Source of the DNA: Flaccisagitta enflata
Lineage: Eukaryota; Chaetognatha; Sagittoidea; Aphragmophora
NCBI GenBank assembly: GCA_965153355.1
Contig: OZ231126.1
Coordinates: 17,794,001 to 17,858,000 of the forward strand
DNA: 64,000 nt
Reading direction: 5' to 3'
A model generated the notes under the pieces. That model made no database searches and was not told where the DNA came from. It saw only the letters and a program-made list of their open reading frames with translations. Positions 25,484 through 37,740 of this stretch are shown here, piece after piece; the stretch's first letter is position 1; each line of letters starts with the position of its first letter. A program made the position numbers and the translations under genes.

Positions 25484-26064
25484 TTTTTCTCAACGGCAAC
25501 TGGCAACTTTAGACCATCCTTTATCATTATGATCCCTTGTTCCGCGGCTCGGCGACCCTATTAGCTTAGGCTTAGAATTCTTTAAGTGGAGATAATGAAT
25601 GCCTAAAGGCTTTTACAAAATTCCCCCCATCTTAATGAAACGAGTCGCCAGTCATCGATCCGGCTGAAGATACCCAGTTGAGATGAAACCACTCGAAATT
25701 CGAAATTCATCTCGGAATGATAACCGTTAAAATGTCCGCTTAGTAATGCGAACCTAACCAAAGATTGATCAAGAGTACCAATTAGAATCCGCACTTGAAT
25801 CCAAAACCAAGTCAAGGAATTTCATGTAAGGACTCAAGAGAAGTGAGGCACCGCTGTTCTTGAAAATCCCTCTAGTCCCAGACACGCGACTCTATACGCT
25901 GCTGGGTTGGTCCGTCTGTCCATATATGGTTAAAGCGCGCGTATGATAGGCCGACGCGGCAGGCCGACAGCAGGCGTTCATATTATCTCGATAGTAAAGA
26001 TTGTCGAAAAATCGCGAAATGAATTATAGAATAAGAAAAGTGTCTCTTATCATCTTTTATTTAT
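25484..26064. other. Unassigned DNA with an element fragment
   Basis: At 25868-25925 there is a 3'-end fragment (minus orientation) of a hairpin-ended element: ACACGCGACTCTATACGCTG followed by GGTCCGTCTGTCC. Otherwise nothing recognised. Confidence 0.55.
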
Positions 26065-26590
26065 TTGGCATGGGAGACGCCATTTGGCGATGACAATTTG
26101 GGAGGCAAAGGCGCCATAAGCAACAGCTCAACGTCAGCAAAAGGCCATCTGATCCCCACTGAGACACCATCTAGATACCATCAATGCGCCATAAACAACA
26201 GCTTTGAGCCATCTAGATCGACGTCACCAAGACACAATCTGCTTGCCACTGAGACGCCATTTAGATACCATTAGAACGCCAATGAAACTCCATCTATATG
26301 TCATCAAGACGCCCCCGAGATGCTTCAGAGATGTCATCTAGATACCATCAATACGCCACCAATACGCCAATGAAACTCCATCTGTATGTGATCAAGACAC
26401 CCTCGACCTCAAACACTCTGGAGATGCCATCTAGATACCATTAATACGCCACCAATACGCCAATGTAACTCCATCTGTATGCCATCAAGACACCCTCAAG
26501 ACGCTTTGGAGACGCCATCCAGATACCATCAATACGCCGACGAAACTCCATCTATATGCCATCTAAACGCCCTCGAGACATCTAGACACG
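26065..26590. repeat. Minisatellite of about 80-93 bp
   Basis: Units share CAATGAAACTCCATCT, GCCATCAAGAC and CATCTAGATACCATCAATACGCC. Landmarks at 26281, 26369, 26462 and 26540 give spacings of 88, 93 and 78 bp; more diverged units lie to the left. Confidence 0.85.
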
Positions 26591-26702
26591 CGAAGAGAGA
26601 TGCGTTTTGTCCTTATTTGATATTCATATCAAAAAGCGGCCAGGAGAAAATAACAACGCCGATGACGATGTCTCTTTTCACCTATCATTCAAGTCAAACA
26701 AA

Positions 26703-26703
<1 letters not shown>

Positions 26704-26780
<77 letters not shown>

Positions 26781-26781
26781 C

Positions 26782-26822
<41 letters not shown>

Positions 26823-26950
26823 GACAGACAGACAGACAGACAGAGACAGACAGTCAGAAAAAGAGAGGAACAGAGAGATGAATTTTTGATGTTTAAGGCA
26901 AAAAAAAAAAAAAAAAAAAAAAACAATACAAAAAAAAAGAAAAAAAGAAA
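26704..26950. repeat. (GA)n - (GACA)n - (A)n compound microsatellite
   Basis: GA to about 26772, GACA to about 26856, then an A24 run at 26900-26923. Confidence 0.97.
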
Positions 26951-27566
26951 AAAGACAGAGAAGAAAACAAAGAGTGCGATAGGGGCTCAAAAAGCACAAG
27001 CAAGCGGAAAACGGAAAATGAACGAAGGTGAAAAAAGTACTATATTGATAGGAAGAGATGCGTAAGGTCAGCTCTGGATGTTGAAGCTGTATCGAGGTTC
27101 ATTCTTATATGTGCGGGTTTGTTCTTAATGCATATTTCTCAAATTCTCATATGAATGATGAACAACATTACTACTCAACAACATGTAAAATAAGGACAAG
27201 AGCCTTTGGAGCTCTAACTAGTGTTCAATATTACATTACCCAAAGGCAAAGATCGTGTTTCCAACCTTTAGGCCTATATCTAATTCCAACTGGCAGCAAG
27301 ACTGGTTTTATATTCGCGTTATCACAGTCAAATACTAATTTCGTGGAACAGCGGAGCGGCTTTTCTATTCGTCATTGTTGTGCGCTGAAAAGCCGAGTGA
27401 GATCTATCAAGAGTGAGAAACTAATTCTGGATCCAACTCTAGCCTAATAAATCGTCTTATGCCTCATCGCCTCTCCAGACAGACTAGGCTCCGGGGCTTC
27501 TTTGTTGCTTATGAGGAAGCAGCCACAAAGAGATGTCTTTATGTTTTTTATGTTTTTATGTTTTCA
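26951..27566. other. Unassigned intergenic DNA
   Basis: A 112-codon frame at 27109-27447 has no recognised domain. Confidence 0.45.
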
Positions 27567-27721
27567 TATTAGTCGCTTGCACGCGACTGTATAACCCGCT
27601 GTGTCCGCAATATAAGTATGTCGGTCGGTCGGTCACACATTGCCTTTTTTTTTTGCCCAAATGCTTGGTTGGCCTATTTTATCACTGCCCTTGCAAACCC
27701 GCACGCGACTTGGGCCTCGTT
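27567..27721 (-). mobile_element. Hairpin-ended element, type 1, copy J
   Basis: On the minus strand: eroded 5' end, AGTCGCGTGCGGGTTTGC, short GACC core, 3' hairpin CAGTCGCGTGCAAGCGACT. Confidence 0.8.
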
Positions 27722-28490
27722 CACATCATGTTATATTTCACGCCCTTTTGCCATTTCGCTCCCATATCTTAGCCCAACTCAAAAGAAAGGTCCAATGATT
27801 GCTTCATAATGCAAAATAGCCTTAGATTCGGTCCTCAACCCAGTAAAACATCAGATGAGAAACCAATTCTTATAGCAGCAGTCATTGTTACTGTGAGTAT
27901 TAGGACTAAGCAATGGGTACTGCGAAGCATTGATCACTTATTTATCTGTTTATCTCTGTCTCCTTCCGTCTCCAAAGATATCTCCATCTCCAATCCCATC
28001 ACTTCACTTCACCACCTCTTTTCTTCCGCTTTTCTTCCCTCCAAGAGATCATTATCTCGCCATCGACAAATCTTTTTAAGTAATAAAAAAAAAAAGAAAC
28101 GCTAAAATAACATGTGTTACTCAAAGAACCACCAAGATTTTTTTTTCATTCTTTTTTTTTCGGTTTCCAGCTTTTATCGAAAATCAGGCATTGAAAGATA
28201 TAAGGAAATAAAAAAAAACAAGGATGATTGGGCCAACGAAGCGTCGGGTTTGAATTATAACTCTAGTTATAACCCTGGTTTGAGATTAAGTTAATGATTA
28301 ATCAAACTGACAAATAAATGAATGCGTGAAGGAATGTAAGGATAAATGTGTGAATATACTAAATAGTCGCAAAAGCTCTGGATGGTCCGCGGTACCCGAC
28401 GCCCTTTAGGTAGTGTACGTGGGAATGAGATGGTGAGAGGAGCAAATGACCCATGCTTTGGCTCATGGAGAATCATGGGCAATCATTGGG
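27722..28490. other. Unassigned intergenic DNA
   Basis: Nothing recognised. Confidence 0.45.
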
Positions 28491-28494
28491 CGTG

Positions 28495-28810
28495 TAGGGT
28501 TGGGATTTAAACCTTTGGGCCTCCTGGGTTGGGATAAAGACCTCTGGGCCACAAGTCTTAGATTTGGACCTCTCGGCAGAGATTTGGGCCTTAAGCCTGT
28601 TAATTAGGCCTTGAGACGGAGATTTGGGCCTTAAGACTGAAATCTGTACCTCGATGCATATATGGGCCTCAAGGCTGAAGTTTAGGCCTTAAGTCTTGAA
28701 TATGGGCCTCGACACAGAGATTTGTGCTTAGAGGAAAAGATTGAGGCTTTAAAGAGATTTGGGCCTTGAGGCTAAGATTTTCGCCCCATGGCTGGGATAA
28801 GATTTTCGGT
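28495..28810. repeat. Degenerate minisatellite of about 28-30 bp
   Basis: Units contain GATTTGGGCCTTAAGGCT-like blocks (28500-28800), strongly diverged. Confidence 0.7.
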
Positions 28811-28973
28811 TCCAAGCAGGAATAGACTATTCTACATAAACAGGTGATTACATCTTTACTTCAAACTGAATGGAAGCTAAACCCTCGAAGCCAGTGCTAT
28901 GAAATAAAAAGTGCATGAATAATTAAAAGAGTATGTGCCTTTTACAAACTACACAAAACAAATAAGAATTTCT

Positions 28974-29113
28974 AACAAGGCTGGTTCCACGGCAATCTCA
29001 GTTGTAGATGGATGAGTGGGAGCTGGTAATCTCTCAAAATGACTTTGACTCTGTATTTGCATGATTAACTGACCACGAGACGGACTGATGGACGGTTTTT
29101 TTAAGTGATGCGA
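28974..29113 (+). mobile_element. Hairpin-ended element, type 2, copy K (decayed)
   Basis: 5' ACAAGGCTGGTTCCACGGCAA matches the type 2 start; a GACGGAC stretch remains near 29077-29095; the 3' hairpin is lost. Confidence 0.6.
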
Positions 29114-29448
29114 GCATTTATCTCAAAACGGGGGAAGGAGAGAGATAACAAGAATTCGGATTGAAAAAAGATCGAAATATATTGATGTAAGGCTGTCCAT
29201 TTTTTTCTGATCCTTTTTCAATCTCTCTCTTTGAATGATTTTTATTTCCAAACATTGGATATTCTTTGAGGGAGGTTGAAAAAATTGAAGCAAAATTGAT
29301 TCTGCGAGTTTACCAAACAAAAAATCGATCAATGCATTAAAATGGGGACAAAATTACGTCAATAAAACTCTAGAAAAACGAGAAAAAGAAATATAGAAAA
29401 GGGATAAAAACAAAATAAGCGACGAGTTGATTTGATTAAAATGATTAG
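29114..29448. other. Unassigned intergenic DNA
   Basis: Nothing recognised. Confidence 0.45.
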
Positions 29449-29452
29449 TATG

Positions 29453-29978
29453 CAGTCAGCGGACAAAACACAATAGGTATATATATCACTCGGTTGATTT
29501 TGATCCAATCCACTGATGTTAAACAAAATGCTGTAAACAACAACTGGTTGTTTAAATTACAGCCGGCTGTTACTTTTCAAAGTTGGTAAAAATCCAATTT
29601 TCACCAAATACAATACAACCTGCAGATTCATAATCCTGATGAAAATTTAAGAAGTTTGATATGTCACAACATATATTTTTATATAGAAATAAGAATTTTT
29701 TATCAATGTTTAATTTAATTATAATGTAATGTTAAGAAAAATATTTTTCACAAAAAATGTTAAGTGTGACATATCAAACTTCTCAGAATTTCATCAAGAT
29801 TATGAATCTGCAGGTCTCATTCTATTTGGTGAAAATTGGATTTTTACCAACTTTGTAACGTAACAGCCGGCTGTAATTTCAACAACCAGTTGTTGTTTAC
29901 AGCATTCTGTTCAATATCAGTGGGTTGGATCAAAACCAGCGGAGTGATATATACCTATTGTGTTTTGTCCGCTGACTG
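29453..29978. mobile_element. Palindromic element with TATG flanks
   Basis: Starts CAGTCAGCGGACAAAACAC and ends with its complement. TATG occurs on both sides (29449-29452 and 29979-29982), suggesting a 4-bp duplication; alternatively a TA duplication with one mutated copy. The arms are about 235 bp and nearly complete palindromes. Confidence 0.85.
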
Positions 29979-29982
29979 TATG

Positions 29983-30916
29983 GGCGACCTCGCCCAGAGA
30001 ATAACTGATTGGCTGACCAACAGACCGACTTATTGGTGATTATGCACAGCGCCCCAGATCCCACCACCACAAAGAATGAGTAACTTTCACCCTCATATCA
30101 TTTCCTTATTACCACCCATTTACCTACCAGGCCTGAGCGATTGTATTTAGTATTGTATTTTCTGTCTGGGAAAAATCCTTTCCGTTTTTTTTTCATTGTG
30201 GGATTGATGGCAGGAGACTAGATTTGGTTGATGAAGTAGAAACAGGAGCTTTTGGTGGTGGTGGATTGGATGTGATGACATTTTATAGCTCAAAGTCAGC
30301 GTTTTCTTCAATATATCACCTGGTTTTAGAACCGTTCTTGATTTATGCAATTTGATTTGAAAAAAAAAAATCATTGAAATTCTTGAACAACATCGAATTT
30401 CTTAAATGGGCTTTGGGATATTGATTTTTAGGGCGTCTTGTTCACGAGTGACTTTGGTATGCCAACCAGTCTCCAAATGTAGCGTTGCACTCAAGCCCCT
30501 CATGGCTATGAAAATTTTCTATCCATTCGGTTGCAAAAGTATTCATACTTATCTGGTAAACGTATGTTCTAACTCTCCATTGACCCTGAAATCTGGTTGG
30601 AAATTTGAGCCCTACAACTCGCAAAAGTGAGACATATTTATAAGCGCAAAAAGCCGACTTAAGAAGGAGAAGAAGCATGAAGGGAAAGAGGGATACGAAC
30701 AACTAAGAAGGGCCACCTGGAGAAAGGAGGGAAGAAGTGAAGCTTTTTAAAGCCTAGAGAGTAGAGAAGAGAAGAAGAAGAAATTTAAGTGCGCTTTGTT
30801 TAATGTTTATTCATAATCCTTGGAAGGACCTGAAAAGGCGAAAAGGTTTCAGGCAAAATTAGATTCGAGGCTCAAGAAGATTTTCCTCATGTTTGATATA
30901 TACACACGAACAACGA
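29983..30916. other. Unassigned DNA with an 86-codon frame
   Basis: The minus-strand frame 30442-30702 has balanced composition (tryptophan-, histidine- and cysteine-containing), unlike the repeat-derived frames, but I do not recognise it; the overlapping plus-strand frame 30406-30630 is also open. Confidence 0.3.
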
Positions 30917-31251
<335 letters not shown>

Positions 31252-31416
31252 CAGTTAAAGTACAGTGAGGGATATTGTTCCACTTTTCAGTTGACAGAAA
31301 GATAACCATGAAACGTTTACAGCACGTGAAATTTCATGCCCTATAACTACAAATTAATGGTGGGTGTGCCTTGCTCTCTAGTTCGACTATTATCAATTTG
31401 CATTCATTCATCTGGA

Positions 31417-31472
31417 TCAATGGACGGATCGACTGACGAAGACACTTTTAGAGTCGCGTGTCAGGCTACTAA
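31417..31472 (+). mobile_element. 3'-end fragment of a hairpin-ended element
   Basis: GGACGGATCGAC then AGAGTCGCGTGTCAGGCTACTAAG, an eroded type 2-like hairpin. Confidence 0.6.
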
Positions 31473-31480
31473 GAACATTA

Positions 31481-31710
31481 CTATCTAGCTAATAAATATA
31501 TCAACATCTTAAAAAAAAACATCAACTTTGGAAGAGTGTAGCTCCTAAACCATTAAAGCTATAATTACCAGATTGGTCTCATTTTGAATATTTGTTTAAA
31601 CTCATTAAATTGCGACCAATCTGGTTATTGTAACTTTATTTGTTTAGGAGTACCACTATTACAAAGTTAACGCTTCTTTTTAGATGTTGATATACTTATT
31701 AGCAAGATAG
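31481..31710. mobile_element. 230-bp TA-flanked palindromic element
   Basis: Starts CTATCTAGCTAATAA and ends TTATTAGCAAGATAG, with TA at 31479-31480 and 31711-31712. The arms of about 105 bp cover almost the whole element. Confidence 0.85.
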
Positions 31711-31889
31711 TACTAACAAATGTTTGACGGGTTAACCAATTGACTGACGCGACGCGCCCAATTAGTCATTGACACTTGGACTCGTCTTCTCGGCAATATT
31801 CTTTACTCACCCTTTTGCGACGAATAAGACGCGAATTTATTGCGACGTAGTGGACAAAGAGCGAAGACCTTTATCGCGGTTGTTCCTAC

Positions 31890-32140
31890 ATTGCGCGTGA
31901 AGGAGGGTTGGTGTTTGGTTCTTCCGAAAAAATTGAAACAAGTTGTGAATATTTGTTTGAACAACACTGAGTGAGCATGAAGGGAGAAAGGCGCTTATTC
32001 AATTCCGAAACAAACAATTTGTGAATTTTTGTTCATTTAGTGAGCATAAAGGGAGAAGGGTGCTCATTTTATTACAAAACAAACAAATTGTAAGGTTTTG
32101 TTTATTTAGTGAACGTGAAGGAGGATGTTGTCCGAAAGTA
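31890..32140. repeat. Minisatellite of about 68-75 bp, four units
   Basis: The landmark GTGAGCATGAAGGGAG or variants recurs near 31897, 31972, 32039 and 32108, each followed by an AAACAAACAA-type block. Confidence 0.8.
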
Positions 32141-32491
32141 TCGAGTCGATGGAGTGACACGCGCAGGTCATTTGTATATGATCGACGCTCAAAATCTTTG
32201 TACTGCACTGCTGATTGCGATTGCTCTCCTTCCGTTTATGATTTTTAATTTCATCTATTCATTTTTTGAAATTCATCACTTTTTTTTCTTGTTTTTGCTT
32301 TTGATGCAAGTACATCCTGATTGTCCCCTTACAGCAAAATCTGTCTCTTTCAAAAATTGATTCCAGTACGCGCGTGTCTTTTTACTTCGTGGTGCCGGTG
32401 CGTCGGTTGGTTCAAAATTTATCCTAATTTGAGAGTTGAATATCATTTTAACATAAGTGTAACCGGCCGTATATATCAACCACACCAACCA
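32141..32491. other. Unassigned DNA
   Basis: Nothing recognised. Confidence 0.45.
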
Positions 32492-32856
<365 letters not shown>

Positions 32857-32980
32857 CGTTCTCCCCTTTTTCGCGATCACCTATTTTCTATCTCATAAAA
32901 AGGGCGGGAAATCTAACAGTACATAATAGCAGCCAAATTGAAAAACGAATGATCCTCAAAAGGTAAATGCGATTGAGGGA

Positions 32981-33155
<175 letters not shown>

Positions 33156-33673
33156 CGCTCGAGATACTGCACTGACAGAATGCCAGACAGTTATATACAG
33201 ACACATGATCCCTTAGAAAGACCAACAGAGAGACAACAAGATTCTAAAAACAATTGAAAAGCAACACACTAATCAACAGAAAACAACCGAAAAAGTGTGA
33301 CAGATTCAAAGACACTCAGTCAGGCGAACCCCAGAATACCTGCGTAGTCACGTAAAGACACATACAAACGGACATAGAGACAGCGACAGACAGAGAGATA
33401 AAAGAGAACGAGCTAGCGAGAGAGTTTCCTGGGCAAATGAGAGGTCCTTCGATCGGTGAAAACAGAATAAGAAAAAAAAAGTCACTTCGGCTAAAGCTGG
33501 GCGAATAACAGAAAAGGACAAAATGAGAAAAAGAAAGGACAAAAAAAAAAAAAAAAAAGATGAGAGAAAAAAAAAAAAAGATAATTTGAAAAGTGACCTA
33601 ATGTTCGTTAAGACCAGAGCAGAGAGTGAGGGGGAGGGAATGGAAAAGAGGAGGAAGGGGAAGAGAGGACAAG
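33156..33673. other. Unassigned purine-rich DNA
   Basis: A19 run near 33540-33558; no gene recognised. Confidence 0.45.
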
Positions 33674-33892
33674 GGTGGTGGTGGTGATAGTAGGGGTGGT
33701 GGTGGTGGTGGTGGTGGTGGTGGTGGTGGTGGTGGTGGTGGTGGTGGTGGTGGTGGTGGTGGTGGTGAAGGTGGAGGCCAGTGGTGGCGGTATTGTCAAA
33801 GTGTGGTGGAAATGAATGGGGATGGTTATGGTGGTAGGTGGTAGTGGAGTGGTGGTGGTGGTGTGGTGGGGGTGGTGGTGGTGGTGGTGAAG
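33674..33892. repeat. (GGT)n array
   Basis: Main pure run about 33695-33767, degenerate on both sides. Makes histidine, threonine or glycine pseudo-frames. Confidence 0.95.
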
Positions 33893-34246
33893 GATGGATG
33901 GTGTAGGTGAAAGAAGTCAACCCCGTGGGGAAAAAGATGAAAAGATGATGAAGATGATGAAGATGATAAAGATGAAGATGTAGATGAAGAAGAGTAAGAT
34001 CCATCCACATTTGGTAAAGAGGTTGCGGTAGAGTCAGATGGCAAGAAAAAAAAATGATGGTAGAGATATTGGAAAGAAAAGGGAGGACTAGGTAGATGAT
34101 AAAAAGGTTGACATGTTTTACAGTCATGCTTTTTATAAAAGATTTGAAATATATAAGAAATCTTTTAATAAAAGCATTTCTGTGAAACATTAGCTCTCAA
34201 ATAAGCTGGTGAGTGTTTATCGTTCAAAGGTTACGTGTATGTTAAG
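33893..34246. other. Unassigned DNA with GAT-rich stretch
   Basis: AGATGA units at about 33937-33985; no gene. Confidence 0.45.
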
Positions 34247-34275
34247 TTGTTTGTTGTTGTTGTTGTTGTTATTAT

Positions 34276-34320
<45 letters not shown>

Positions 34321-34350
34321 TTATTGTTATTATCGTTTATTATCGCTGTT

Positions 34351-34432
<82 letters not shown>

Positions 34433-34460
34433 GCTGTTGTTGTCGTTTTTGTTGTTATTG
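34247..34460. repeat. (GTT)n array
   Basis: About 65 GTT units with ATT interruptions; complementary to the CAA array that follows. Confidence 0.97.
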
Positions 34461-34534
34461 CAATATTATTAAAAACTAATGAGGATGATGAGGATCACAC
34501 GGCACTAATTTTGACAATGATGATTATGATGATA

Positions 34535-34540
<6 letters not shown>

Positions 34541-34609
<69 letters not shown>

Positions 34610-34611
34610 CT

Positions 34612-34668
<57 letters not shown>

Positions 34669-34706
34669 GCAACAACAACAACAACAACAACAACAGCAAC
34701 AACAAG
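34541..34706. repeat. (CAA)n array, inverted partner of the preceding GTT array
   Basis: About 55 CAA units, 80 bp after the GTT array. Confidence 0.97.
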
Positions 34707-35428
34707 CAACTCGATATTCACAGAAGGCGAGTTAGTCGAGATCCATCTACATGTATCTTTTTGCGCCAACATTATTGGCCCAGCACACGCCTCCTCGGTT
34801 CGTGAATATTTGATCAAAGTAGTTTAGGATCGGCGGGGTTTTGAGACCGTTATCGTGGTAAGGTAGCGCGCAACGAGGATAAACTTTGACAAAGCGTCAT
34901 GATGTCATGGGTCGTAACTACGTTGAAGAAATGGTTATCGCGGTAAAAGTAGGACAATCACACACAGAACACGGAGGAACCATCAGCATAGCCGCAGTAA
35001 AAGCAAGGATTGCCAGTCCCCATTCTCTGTGAGACCAAATTGCTGTTCTAGACGTAAATGAAAGCCGACTGCTCTCTTCAAATTTTCACTTTTTCAAGCA
35101 ATTTCGACCTGTCCCTGGTCTGCAAAAAGAGGAAGGCGAAACAAAGACTATCTCTAAAGTGAAGGCCTATTAGGCTATTACGCATGCAGGTGGCCAGGGG
35201 TAATGAGTCGCTATTTGTGACTAAGTTATGGAATCCAAACAGTCAGAACTATAGATGCGGGGGGGATTTGGTTATGTAGCTCAAGGGATGCTAGGACCTA
35301 TCTAAAAATGATTGGGAGTGGTGTGGGAGCCTCCCACTGAGAGGGATGGAATTGGTGATTGGATTTTTGGAAAAAGTGCAACGGACCGACGGACGGACGG
35401 ACAGACCCTCTTATAGATTCTCAAAGAC

Positions 35429-35430
<2 letters not shown>
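34707..35430. other. Unassigned intergenic DNA
   Basis: Nothing recognised; GGAC units at about 35387-35403. Confidence 0.45.

Positions 35431-35510
<80 letters not shown>
35431..35510. repeat. (CT)n microsatellite
   Basis: 40 CT units. Confidence 0.98.
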
Positions 35511-35512
<2 letters not shown>

Positions 35513-35783
35513 TTCCTTCTTTCTCCTTGATTTTGTTTGCGTTTTCAAAGACGTTTTATTGATCTCAACTTTGGTCCGTTTTTAGAACCGAACCGGTTGT
35601 AACTGTCCGTATACTCACGATCACCGACAACCGACAACACTTTTTGGCGGTCAGGATATTTATTTACGGCGCTTCGTAAACGTTTTAAATGGTATCGGTT
35701 TAGTTTGCGCGATAAGGATGACAGATGACAAATAAAGAGAGAGCGGTGAAGAGAAAACAATAGCCAAATTATGAACAAATGCA

Positions 35784-35995
35784 TTTTTAATCGCGTGTAC
35801 ACGACTCTATAACCCGCTATGTCGGTCGGTCAGTCCGTTGGTCGGTCCGTCTTTCGCCGTTAGTTTTTAAGTCGTTTATGAGTGGTTTTTGTATTACTGC
35901 TCCTGCCCAAAAGCTTGGGTTCGCCTTTTCATCATTGCCCCTGCCCCCCCCCCCCTCCCGGCACGCGACATCGATAACCGGGTATCCGGCCTTGT
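35784..35995 (-). mobile_element. Hairpin-ended element, type 1, copy M
   Basis: On the minus strand: ACAAGGCCGGATACCCGG, GTCGCGTGCCGGG, two GGGCAGGGGC-like blocks, short GACC core, hairpin AGTCGTGTACACGCGATT then A's. The next element begins within about 8 bp. Confidence 0.9.
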
Positions 35996-36001
35996 TTTTT
36001 G

Positions 36002-36050
36002 AGCAGCGGCTCCAAAGGGGACGAAGTCCTGTAGAACACAGGGAATCTGT
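36002..36050. mobile_element. Left end of a CAGCGG inverted-repeat element, cut by the gap
   Basis: CAGCGGCTCCAAAGGGG and CTGTAGAACACAGGG match the terminal repeat of the element at 7777-8253. The rest is missing at the N run. Confidence 0.75.
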
Positions 36051-36060
36051 NNNNNNNNNN
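36051..36060. other. Assembly gap (10 N)
   Basis: Ten N bases. The gap interrupts a mobile element, so the sequences on the two sides may not be neighbours at this distance. Confidence 1.
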
Positions 36061-36515
36061 AAAATATCATAAACACAGGTACAAGTATAAATAATTACAT
36101 AAGAAAAATTATAAGAAAAAATCCTATGCCTGATTTGAAATTAAGAAATATATATTAATGAATTTTTTCTAAAATTAATGCAAGTAGTTTTAAAAATATT
36201 TCATTATATCTCCTGTTACAATTGAAAAGAGGTTAACAAATAGATTTAGTACATAATTTGATTTGATTTTTGTTTCTTTAACTTAACCTATTAATCTATG
36301 AAAAAAAATAATATAGTATTTTTTTTTTTAATAGTTTTATCTTCTGATACCAAAATTCATACTCATTTTGGCGAAATTTTTTGCTTTTTACTGTTTTTTC
36401 CATGTCTTTTTGTCTCTCTCTCATCTTGCATAAAAAGAAAAATTTTTTTTAACATTTTTTATTCAATATAATCAAAAATATGCCAACACCTAGGGAGCCG
36501 CGGGTGGTGGTGACA
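36061..36515. other. Unassigned AT-rich DNA
   Basis: No gene or repeat family recognised. Confidence 0.45.
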
Positions 36516-36518
36516 GCC

Positions 36519-37740
36519 CGCGTCGGATACACGCAATTCGCCGCGATGCAAGGTGAGCCGAAAATGTAAATGTTATTACGCATTTCGATCGACCGACCGA
36601 CCGACCGACCGACACGGCAAGATCTCCAGCTGCGTCCGCTGATTGTAACAATTGAACTGGCCTCGACTCCACTATCTTTTTTTACCTATAATCAGGACTT
36701 AAACTGACTCAAACCAGACTCAAACCAGACCCAAACCAGACTCAACTGTGATCAAACTGCACTAAAACCGGTACTCAAAATCCGCACATAAACTGCATCA
36801 AACTGCATCAAACCCAGACTTAACTGTAGTACATAAACCAGACATAAACCAGACCCAAACTGACTCAAACCAGACTTAAAACCAGACTTTTAACTTACTT
36901 AACCAGATGAAATCAGACTTTAAGCCAGACTAAACCAGCTTCAACCGTACTAAAACCAGACTTCAAACTATTACTTCAAACCAGACTTATACTGTAGCAT
37001 TTCTAAAACGTGTCCGCATTTATAGTAGATTCTAAACAAGACTTAACTGATTTTAAACTACTTAAAACTAAAGGCATTTAAACTAGCAGCATTTAAAACC
37101 AGCATTAAAACCAAGCATTTAAAAACCAAATAGCATTTAAACCAGCAGACCTAAACTAGTTACACTCTGAAACTGAAACAGGACTTCAACCAGCACTTAA
37201 ACCAGCAGCATTTAAACCAGCAGCATTTCTAAACCAGCGTACTTAAACCAGCAGCATTTAAACTGACAGACTTAACCAAGAGACCTGGAAACCAGCGTAC
37301 TTAAACCAGTTAAAAAGTATCTTAAACCAGCAGACTTGAACTATAGACTCGAACCAGCCAACTTAAACCAGCCAATTTAAACCAGCCAATTTCAACGAGC
37401 CATCTAAAACCAGCTGACTAAAACCAATTGACTTAAACCAAATAATTTAAACCAGTGAATTTAAACCAGCAGACTTACCCCAGAAGACTTAAACCAGACA
37501 ATTTAACCCAGCCGATTTAAACTAGCCAACACCTAAAGACAATGCTAAAATGCAAAGTGACCAAAATGATCAAAAATGACTAAAATGATCAAAATTAATA
37601 AAATAACCAAAATGATCAAAATGACCAAAATGATCAAAATGCACTCAAATGACCAAATGCACTATAATAACTTAAATGCATCAAACGACCGAAATCTACC
37701 AAAATGCACTAAATGACTTAAAGCCGATACACAAAGGTAC
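36519..37740 (+). mobile_element. Eroded type 2 element joined to an inverted long-array copy (copy N)
   Basis: 36519-36650 is a degraded type 2 element (GGATACACG, CGACCGAC core, CACGGCAAG). It is followed by the complement of copy H in the same element order: an 11-bp AACCAGACTCA-type array (about 36700-37000), a 14-bp AACCAGCAGACTTAA-type array (37080-37540), then AAAATGACCA units (37550-37720). Divergence is much higher than in copy H and includes many single-base losses. Confidence 0.75.
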
